DNA of 64,000 nucleotides from positions 513,636 through 577,635 of the forward strand of contig JADJAG010000001.1 of assembly GCA_016704325.1 (NCBI GenBank). The letters run 5' to 3'. Shown piece by piece: positions 57,459 to 64,000 of this stretch (position 1 is the first letter of the stretch; each line of letters begins with the position of its first letter). This stretch comes from Chitinophagaceae bacterium (lineage in GTDB: Bacteria; Bacteroidota; Bacteroidia; Chitinophagales; UBA10324). Below the pieces are notes generated by a model. The model made no database searches. It had not been told where the DNA came from and saw only the letters and a list, made by a program, of their open reading frames with translations. Made by a program: the position numbers and the translations under genes.

Positions 57459-59600
57459 ATGCAGAAACTCATTACACTCGCCCTAATAATCAGCTATGGA
57501 TCCTCGATTCTTGCACAAACACCCTTGAGTGGAACGGTAAGTGACAAGAAAGGAGAACCTATAATTGGCGCAAATATTTATATAAAAGACAGCTACGATG
57601 GCACCTCCACAGATGCAAATGGCAAGTTCAGCTTTTCCACTTTTGAAAGTGACTCCCAGTCACTCCTTTTCAGTTACATCGGATATGAAACATTCACCTT
57701 ACCGATTTTCCTTAACGGAGTTCCTCAGGAATTAAAAGTGATTATGACGGAAGTAGTGAATGAACTGAATACCGTAGTGATTACTGCCGGATCTTTTGAA
57801 GCAAGTGATGAAAGGCGCATAACCATCCTGCGCCCACTAGATATAGTGACTACTGCAGGTGCAGCAGGCGATACCTATGGTGCATTGCAGACATTGCCGG
57901 GTACACAACAAATAGGTAATGAAACAGGATTATTTGTAAGAGGCGGCGATGCTTCAGAAACCAAAACTTTTATTGATGGCATTGCTGTGGCAGACCCTTA
58001 CTTCACCGGAGTACCTGAAATTCCATCCCGTGGCCGCTTCTCTCCTTTCTTATTCAAGGGTACCTTCTTCAGCACAGGCGGATACTCCGCGCAATATGGT
58101 GATGCCATGTCATCTGCTTTGGTACTTGAAAGCCAGGATTTGCCCGACAGATCCACCACCAACATCGGGTTGATGTCGGTGGGTGCAAGCATTGGTCACC
58201 TTCATCGCTGGAAAAACACCTCTTTGGGTATATATGGATCTTACATCAACTTGTTACCCTATACCACTATAGTAAAGCAACGAGTAGACTGGACAAAAGC
58301 ACCGGAGTCAACGAACGGTTCGCTGATCTTCCGCCAAAAAACATCAAAGACCGGTTTACTTAAAGCATTCATCAGCTATGCTCCTTCCAATTCCATTATC
58401 AATTATCCTGACATCAACGATACAACAGGATCACAAATACCTTACAACGTCAGGAATCAAAACCTTTTTGCAAATGCTTCCTATAAAGAACTCGTAGCCA
58501 AAAACTGGACCCTCTTTTCCGCATTCTCCTATAGTAGTGATCGTAATGATATCGTGATTGATCAAGCCGATTCCATTCAAAACGACAATACACTCACACA
58601 GGGCAGAATCACCTTGACGCACCCTATGGGAAACCTGTCTACCCTGCGATTTGGCGGAGAGCTGCAACATGCCGTTTATACCGATGCATTTAAAAACCTG
58701 TTTGTTGATTTCTCTGACAGCATCAAAAACAATTACGCAGCTGCATATGCAGAAGCAGATGTATATGTGTCGCAAAAATTGGTGGCGCGTATCGGAGGTC
58801 GCCTTGAAAATGCTTCGCTGTTAAGCGAGATTAATTTCGCGCCCCGCACTTCTGTTGCCTATAAAACAGGTAAAGACAATCAGCTGAGTTTTGCATACGG
58901 GCAATTCTACCAGCAGCCCGATCATTACTTCAGTTATTCATCGCACCCGCTTACCTATTCACGTGCTGATCATTACATACTTAACTTTCAAAATGTCACC
59001 GATAAACAAACCTTCCGCGCAGAAGCGTATTACAAATCGTATAAAAACCTGGTGAGCACCAATCCTGATACCACCAATGATGGACAGGGCTATGCACGCG
59101 GCCTGGATCTGTTCTGGCGTGATAAAAAAACAATTCCCTATGCAGACTATTGGATCTCCTACTCTTTTCTTGACACGAAAAGAAAATACCTCGATTACCC
59201 CATAGAGGCCACACCCACCTTTGCCGCGAAACATACATTGAGTCTCGTTTACAAACAAACGATTCCTTCCATTAATGTAACGGTCGGCACCACTTATGTT
59301 TTCGCAACCGGAAGACCGTATGAAGATCCTAATGATGATCCGCAGCATTATTTGAGTCAGAGAACACCCAACTTTCATAACCTGAGCCTGAATGCAAGCT
59401 GGCTGACAGCGATTTTTCAAAACTTCACCGTTATCGCTGTATCGGTAAACAACGTACTTGGCTTCGACAATATTTACAGCTATCAATACCCTTCAGATGG
59501 AAGTGAAGCAGGGCGTATAGCCATTAAATCACCGGCAATACGCTCTTACTTTATCGGTGTATTCATGAGCATCGGGGAAGACAGGGGTGAAGATGAATGA
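57459..59600 (+). CDS. TonB-dependent receptor
   Basis: This 713-aa outer membrane protein has a signal peptide (LITLALIISYGSSILAQ), a carboxypeptidase-regulatory-like domain (about 25-100: GTVSDKKGEPIIGANIYIKD), and a plug domain (TLPGTQQIGNETGLFVRGGD with TKTFIDGIAVADPYFTGVPE). The barrel runs to the C-terminus (RSYFIGVFMSIGEDRG). The ligand is unknown. It opens an apparent operon with the TPR protein, membrane protein and winged-helix regulator. Confidence 0.92.
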   Translation: MQKLITLALIISYGSSILAQTPLSGTVSDKKGEPIIGANIYIKDSYDGTSTDANGKFSFSTFESDSQSLLFSYIGYETFTLPIFLNGVPQELKVIMTEVVNELNTVVITAGSFEASDERRITILRPLDIVTTAGAAGDTYGALQTLPGTQQIGNETGLFVRGGDASETKTFIDGIAVADPYFTGVPEIPSRGRFSPFLFKGTFFSTGGYSAQYGDAMSSALVLESQDLPDRSTTNIGLMSVGASIGHLHRWKNTSLGIYGSYINLLPYTTIVKQRVDWTKAPESTNGSLIFRQKTSKTGLLKAFISYAPSNSIINYPDINDTTGSQIPYNVRNQNLFANASYKELVAKNWTLFSAFSYSSDRNDIVIDQADSIQNDNTLTQGRITLTHPMGNLSTLRFGGELQHAVYTDAFKNLFVDFSDSIKNNYAAAYAEADVYVSQKLVARIGGRLENASLLSEINFAPRTSVAYKTGKDNQLSFAYGQFYQQPDHYFSYSSHPLTYSRADHYILNFQNVTDKQTFRAEAYYKSYKNLVSTNPDTTNDGQGYARGLDLFWRDKKTIPYADYWISYSFLDTKRKYLDYPIEATPTFAAKHTLSLVYKQTIPSINVTVGTTYVFATGRPYEDPNDDPQHYLSQRTPNFHNLSLNASWLTAIFQNFTVIAVSVNNVLGFDNIYSYQYPSDGSEAGRIAIKSPAIRSYFIGVFMSIGEDRGEDE

Positions 59601-59684
59601 TGAACATTTCAAAATAAATAATACGCTATTCAATTTTCAATTCAACAAAATTTAAACCTAAACTAAAAACCAAAACCAATTAAC

Positions 59685-60323
59685 ATGAAAACAACATTGC
59701 TGCTTTTTTCACTGCTGATCAGTATCAGCGCCATGTGCCAGGAGAATAAAAAATATACGGAATCCATGAAGCGCAATATTGCTATGCTGGATACTGCCAC
59801 ATCCATGAATACATTGCAACTGGCCACCAACTCTTTTGAACGGATAGCGAATGCCGAAAAAGATGAATGGCTGCCCTATTACTATTGTGCCTATGGAATT
59901 GGCAGGATGAGTTACCTCTTAACAGACAAGACCACCGTTGATCCCATGCTCGACAGGGCACAGGTATTTATAGATAAAGCCGATTCATTACAAAAAGATA
60001 ATTCGGAAATCTATACCATAAAATCATTCATTCTTTCCGCAAGAATTATGGTAGACCCTATGACAAGAGGCGCACAGTTTGGACCTCAGTCGGGAGTAGT
60101 GCTTGAAAAAGCCATTCAGCTTGACCCTGAAAATCCGAGGCCCTACATGCTAAAAGGTACTGCCGCACTCTACACGCCTGCTGCTTTTGGCGGAGGAAAA
60201 GACAAAGCTGCCGTATTGCTGCAAACCGCCATTGAAAAATACAAAGCATTTAAGCCTGCCGGCGAATTGATGCCTGACTGGGGCGAACAACGTGCAGTGC
60301 AGATGCTGGAACAATGCAAGTAA
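59685..60323 (+). CDS. Secreted TPR-like protein, 212 aa
   Basis: The protein has a signal peptide (MKTTLLLFSLLISISAMCQ) and a helical region with TPR character, for example VVLEKAIQLDPENPRPYMLK and KDKAAVLLQTAIEKYKAFKP. It includes the pattern PYYYCAYGIGRMSYLL. I do not recognise a named family. It lies 84 bp downstream of the TonB receptor on the same strand and probably functions in the same pathway. Confidence 0.75.
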   Translation: MKTTLLLFSLLISISAMCQENKKYTESMKRNIAMLDTATSMNTLQLATNSFERIANAEKDEWLPYYYCAYGIGRMSYLLTDKTTVDPMLDRAQVFIDKADSLQKDNSEIYTIKSFILSARIMVDPMTRGAQFGPQSGVVLEKAIQLDPENPRPYMLKGTAALYTPAAFGGGKDKAAVLLQTAIEKYKAFKPAGELMPDWGEQRAVQMLEQCK

Positions 60324-60457
60324 TTGTAACTGTTGCAATTCACAATTTTCTTATCTGTTTTGTTTGAATGAATCCTCAGGGATCATTTCAGACAAGACAG
60401 AGAAAGGTGCATAAAATCACATGTGAACATTTAATAATCAATAATCAATTTTTAATC

Positions 60458-61054
60458 ATGAACACAGAAAAAATTTTATCAGAAAAAGATTCCTTTGAAT
60501 TGATCTCAAGGATGATTCAATCATCAAAAGAAACACTTGGAGATGATGGAACCCACTACATGATCTGGGGATGGGGTGTGATGATTGCTGCGCTCACGCA
60601 ATTCATACTGCTCCGGACAGGATTTGAGTACGACTGGCTGGCCTGGGCAGTCTTAATGCCTTTATGTGGCATGATTGCCTTGATTGCAGGGTATAGAAAA
60701 GAAAAGAAATCAAGGGTAAAAACTTTTGTAGAATCCTACCTGGGATATCTGTGGCTTGCCTTTATCATTTCCATGGCCATCATTCTTACGTTTATGCCAA
60801 CGATCGGCGCCGCAGCAGTCTATCCGATTATCATAGTGCTATACGGCATCGGAACATTTGTCTCCGGAGGCGCATTGAAATTCATGCCGTTAAAAGCAGG
60901 TGGCATTGTTTGCTGGATACTGGCTGTTATTGCCATCAGGGTAGATTTTGAATACCAATTGCTATTGATTGCAGCCGCTGTACTGATAGCTTACCTCATT
61001 CCGGGTTACCTGCTGAAGCAGAAGTATCATAAACAAATAGCTTCAGCACTTTAA
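60458..61054 (+). CDS. Integral membrane protein, five hydrophobic segments
   Basis: This 198-aa protein has about five hydrophobic helices: a first weak one (YMIWGWGVMIAALTQFILL), WLAWAVLMPLCGMIALIAGY, YLWLAFIISMAIILTFMPTI, YPIIIVLYGIGTFVSGGALK and YQLLLIAAAVLIAYLIPGYL. I recognise no named family. The start at 60458 is chosen because it lies at the protein's hydrophilic opening (MNTEKILSEKDSFELISRMI). It is sandwiched between the TPR gene and the regulator, so is likely part of that operon. Confidence 0.75.
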   Translation: MNTEKILSEKDSFELISRMIQSSKETLGDDGTHYMIWGWGVMIAALTQFILLRTGFEYDWLAWAVLMPLCGMIALIAGYRKEKKSRVKTFVESYLGYLWLAFIISMAIILTFMPTIGAAAVYPIIIVLYGIGTFVSGGALKFMPLKAGGIVCWILAVIAIRVDFEYQLLLIAAAVLIAYLIPGYLLKQKYHKQIASAL

Positions 61055-61125
61055 CATGCTTCCTTCATCAATGAAATGTGAAAGAACTATTTTCTGAACT
61101 ACACCATGAAAAAGAGGAAGACACT

Positions 61126-61419
61126 ATGAATAACTATCAAGAACTCGATCCGCTCCTGCACTCACAGTTGCGGCTTGCTGTGATGTCGCTTTTGCTTTCT
61201 GTTATGGAGGCAGAATTTACCTACCTGAAAGAAAAAACAGGATCCACAGCAGGCAATCTCAGTGTGCAGATCCAAAAACTGAAAGATGCCGGTTATATCA
61301 CGGTAGAAAAGAAATTCAAAGACAATTATCCGCTTACCATCTGCCGCATCACAAAGAAAGGAATTACGGCTTTCGAACAATATGTGGAAAGGCTGAAGCA
61401 GTATATTGGCAGTGCATAA
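61126..61419 (+). CDS. Winged-helix transcriptional regulator (HTH_34-like)
   Basis: This 97-aa DNA-binding protein has the winged-helix pattern LRLAVMSLLLSVMEAEFTYL, then KTGSTAGNLSVQIQKLKDAGY and VEKKFKDNYPLTICRITKKG. It matches the MarR-like HTH_34 group, which often senses small molecules or co-regulates nearby transporters. The ATG at 61126 follows a GAGGAAG purine stretch; a GTG at 61078 would give 16 more residues. It is the last gene of the operon at 57459-61419. Confidence 0.85.
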   Translation: MNNYQELDPLLHSQLRLAVMSLLLSVMEAEFTYLKEKTGSTAGNLSVQIQKLKDAGYITVEKKFKDNYPLTICRITKKGITAFEQYVERLKQYIGSA

Positions 61420-61718
61420 AGTGAAAAGCGGGTAGCTATAGTAATGTCAAAGGTTCATACCAAATTCATCCTGCCGGGTTATATATAATTGTCGTTGTTG
61501 AAGACATTATATTAAGAATGGCATATTAACACCAGCACACAAAGTTAGCAGCGCCGGATTGAGTAGATTTTCTTTGCGGGCATTGCGACCTTGGCGAGAC
61601 AACCAATCCAATTGAATCATTATTTCTTTCTGAGGAACGGTTCCATATAACCAGATATTCAAACAGCATTTGCACGACTATTTAGAATGCACCCCGGAAA
61701 ATGCGAATTACTTCCAAT

Positions 61719-61930
61719 GTAACTACTCAGCCGAAGGGAAAAATAGCACACGGATGACACCGCTTTGACTGATCAACACAGATTAAAACAATTTTGAGTT
61801 AATGGTCAATACAAAAATTGTTCTGATAAAAACGGATTGAAAATGATCAGGTAAAAATTAAATCCGTAAGAATCCGTTCGATCAGTGTCATCCGTGTTCC
61901 ATTTTAAATCTTCATCTGCTGAGTAGTTAC
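61719..61930. repeat. Family 3 inverted repeat element, copy 2 (212 bp)
   Basis: Outer ends are GTAACTACTCAGC and GCTGAGTAGTTAC, a perfect 13-bp inverted repeat. Inner arms are CACACGGATGACACCG and, inverted, CGTTCGATCAGTGTCATCCG. The central part is AT-rich. It sits in the 762-bp gap between the regulator and the recombinase; I see no gene elsewhere in that gap. Confidence 0.7.
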
Positions 61931-62181
61931 GAATCCGGAAGAAACAAATGAAATTATGGTGGATATTGATTTCGATAAAAAGTTTGACCTGCTACTGGTA
62001 TAAGCCAAGGGTAAAAGCAGAGAGCATGTTTTTTTCAAAATGAATGCTACCTATCAACTTTGATGGGTTTTATATAACTTTAACCGGGTATTGGAACAAA
62101 GTTCAATGAAATACCCTCGTAAAGAATATCATTGAGACTGATATAGCAACTTTTTTTATTCATTATCCATATTGCAATCCT

Positions 62182-63785
62182 ATGAAAGCAAGCAAAATAT
62201 TCCACCGGAATGAACATCGGATCAAAGTGGAATTTCCGCACGATGCGGAAACAGCAGCCAGAATAAAACAACTGACGGATGCGAAATGGAGCGCGACCCA
62301 AAAAGCGTGGCACATTCCATACAATAAAATCGCCTTCGCGGAATTGAAAAAAATGTTTCCCGGAGTTGAATATGAATCAAAACCTACAACTGCCATAGAT
62401 ACAACGGATGCATTGTCTCCCAAAAAAACCAATGCCAACGTCAGCATACAGATTTCCGGCCGGAAAATAACCGTTCACCTGCCAAAGAATGAGGTAGATA
62501 CGAAGTTCCTCCTCTCCTTCCGGTACAGCCGGTGGGACCGCAAGCAATTTTGCTGGGTGATCCCCAATTATCCGGGTAACATCGATTTGCTGAAAGAATA
62601 CTTCAAAGAAAGAATTTCCGCAATTGTTACCAACGAAGTGCTGACGGTTATAGGAATCATTGACGATCACAGAAGTATTGAAAAGAATGATTTACTGATC
62701 ATCAGAACCAAAGCAGGCCGGCTCAAATTATATTATGGATTCAACAAGGAACTGACATATGCAGTAAAAAAGGTTCCTTACAGCAACTGGAATCCGCAGC
62801 ACAAATGCTGGAGCATTCCATTTGCCGAAAAATTCCTGACGGAAATAAAAAGAATCGCCAGCACTCAAAACCTTAAGATAGTTTACGAGGAGGAGTTGAC
62901 GGATCCGTCTAAAAAACCAAGAAAGTCTTTCTTTGATACCGCAAACTATCGCAAATGCCCCGATGATTACCTGCTAAAGCTGCGGGAATTGAGGTACAGT
63001 GAAAAAACCCTGAAGACATACAAAGGGGCATTCGAGGAATTTATCAATTATTACCATGAAGCGGAGCTCTCTGCCATCAATGAAGCCATGATCATTGATT
63101 TCCTCAGGTACCTTGTAATGGAGCGGCAGGTATCTACCTCCTATCAGAACCAGTCCATCAATGCCATTAAATTTTATTACGAAAGGGTTTTGGGCGGACA
63201 GCGGAAGGTATACTTAATTGAGCGACCTATAAAAGAAAAGACGCTGCCTATTGTTTTAAATGTAAAAGAAATAGGTTCATTGCTCAATGCAACGGAAAAT
63301 ATCAAGCACAAAGCGATCTTAATGCTTGGTTATTCCGCAGGATTAAGAGTGAGTGAATTGATCAATGTCCGTTTAAGGGATATTGATTCTAAAAGAATGC
63401 AGGTCAGAATAGAACAATCCAAAGGCAAAAAGGACAGGTATTCACTTTTATCAAACCGGCTGTTAGCTGTTTTACGCGAGTATTTTAAGATCCACAAGCC
63501 GAAAGAATGGCTTTTGAAGGAATTGGTGGCGGACAATATTCCGTCAGGAGTATTCAGGAGATCATGAGTGCCGCCGTAAAAAAAGCCGGTATCAAAAAGA
63601 AAGTGACGGTGCATACGCTGCGTCACTCTTTTGCCACCCACTTGCTGGAGCAGGGAACTGATCTTCGTTACATCCAAAGTTTATTGGGGCATGAAAGCAG
63701 CAAAACCACAGAAATCTATACTCATATTACCACCAAAGGCTTTGATCAGATTGTAAGTCCATTAGACAAATTAGAAAACATATAA
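62182..63785 (+). pseudogene. Tyrosine recombinase with triple W-x6-W N-terminal module, frameshifted
   Basis: The gene encodes an integrase broken by a frameshift near 63512. The N-terminus holds three modules, each ending in W-x6-W-x-I-P (W36/W43, W118/W125, W203/W210), spaced 82 and 85 residues apart and reminiscent of HARP motifs. The core-binding domain (about 255-340) and catalytic domain follow, with R389 in AGLRVSELI and the Lys of SKGKKDR. The first frame stops soon after 63510. The second frame gives [27 protein letters not shown] (catalytic His and Tyr) and ends at 63785. One extra T in the TTTT run at 63512-63515 restores a single frame reading KPKEWLFEGIGGG. It may be a sequencing error. 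Confidence 0.85.
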
Positions 63786-64000
63786 AAAGCGGTTTAAAGA
63801 CAAATTGTCTTAACTTGCCATAGAAACTCACATCTGCTGATCTTCATGCTTCAGCGATTTTGGGGGTATAAACTCTGACAGCGATGCAGAAATAGGCGCT
63901 ATGCGTAAAAAGAAATTCCAAATCACTAAACACTTATTTATCAAGCTCTTGTTATTTTCACAACTCAAAACCTAATGCCGAAAATACACGCAATTTATAG
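63786..64000. other. Downstream of recombinase, no gene seen
   Basis: The last 215 bp hold no gene I can support. A short frame starting at 63900 gives 24 residues of Lys/Leu-rich sequence without family features. No attachment-site or repeat pattern was recognised here. Confidence 0.4.

Noticed and set aside
63900..63974. 24-codon frame downstream of the recombinase
   Set aside because: Too short and without supporting signals.

Overview
The window looks like chromosomal DNA of a Bacteroidota bacterium, probably a free-living, aerobic, gliding-type lineage. I did not resolve it below phylum. Several secreted proteins end in type IX secretion (T9SS) sorting domains, and one ends in the type B, gliding-motility-associated tail. 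There are three TonB-dependent receptors, genes generally lack Shine-Dalgarno sequences, and several promoters fit the Bacteroidota pattern (TTTG, about 19 nt, TAnnTTTG). About 50 protein genes, one tRNA and one cobalamin riboswitch can be supported. Most genes are housekeeping and lie in short, mixed-strand transcription units.

Layout. 0-12 kb: a truncated S9 peptidase, an orphan protein, an NTF2-like protein, a phosphohexomutase, pcm, a DUF3817 protein, a glutaryl-CoA-dehydrogenase-like enzyme, folB, an M3 peptidase and a T9SS protein. 11.5-18.5 kb: pyruvate dehydrogenase E2, dnaX, a small membrane protein, sixA, an HD-domain protein fused to a Pycsar-type (DUF5706) membrane effector, and a metallophosphoesterase. 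18.5-32 kb: secreted T9SS proteins (arylsulfotransferase-like, a large multi-Ig/PKD protein), an amine oxidase, AlkB, TPR and TraB/GumN proteins, a Sua5-type enzyme and a DUF481 protein. 31.9-32.8 kb: a five-unit tandem array of double hairpins. 33-42.9 kb: tRNA-Arg, ung, mazG, prfC, a TonB receptor, a secreted EEP nuclease and an RdhA/QueG-like Fe-S protein. 42.9-44.25 kb: a 1.33-kb stretch without a single T, almost certainly a base-calling or assembly artefact. 44.3-57 kb: clpS, a four-domain NlpE/META protein, uppP-truB, ribF, a DUF6580 membrane protein, a riboswitch-controlled BtuB-like receptor, rnhA, fbp, a GNAT enzyme and aspartate kinase. 57-64 kb: an operon of TonB receptor, TPR protein, membrane protein and winged-helix regulator, then a frameshifted tyrosine recombinase with an unusual N-terminus.

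The intergenic spaces carry several families of short non-autonomous repeats. The commonest has termini GGTGTACGACAA / TTGTCGTACACC, and one copy has a perfect 10-bp target duplication. One copy abuts the btuB promoter. Two copies contain a second nested element. No transposase that would mobilise these elements is visible in the window.

The most interesting items are the HD-PycTM fusion, the three-module recombinase N-terminus, the double-hairpin array, the mobile repeat families, and a possible cobalamin link between the riboswitch-btuB locus, DUF6580 and the RdhA-like protein.
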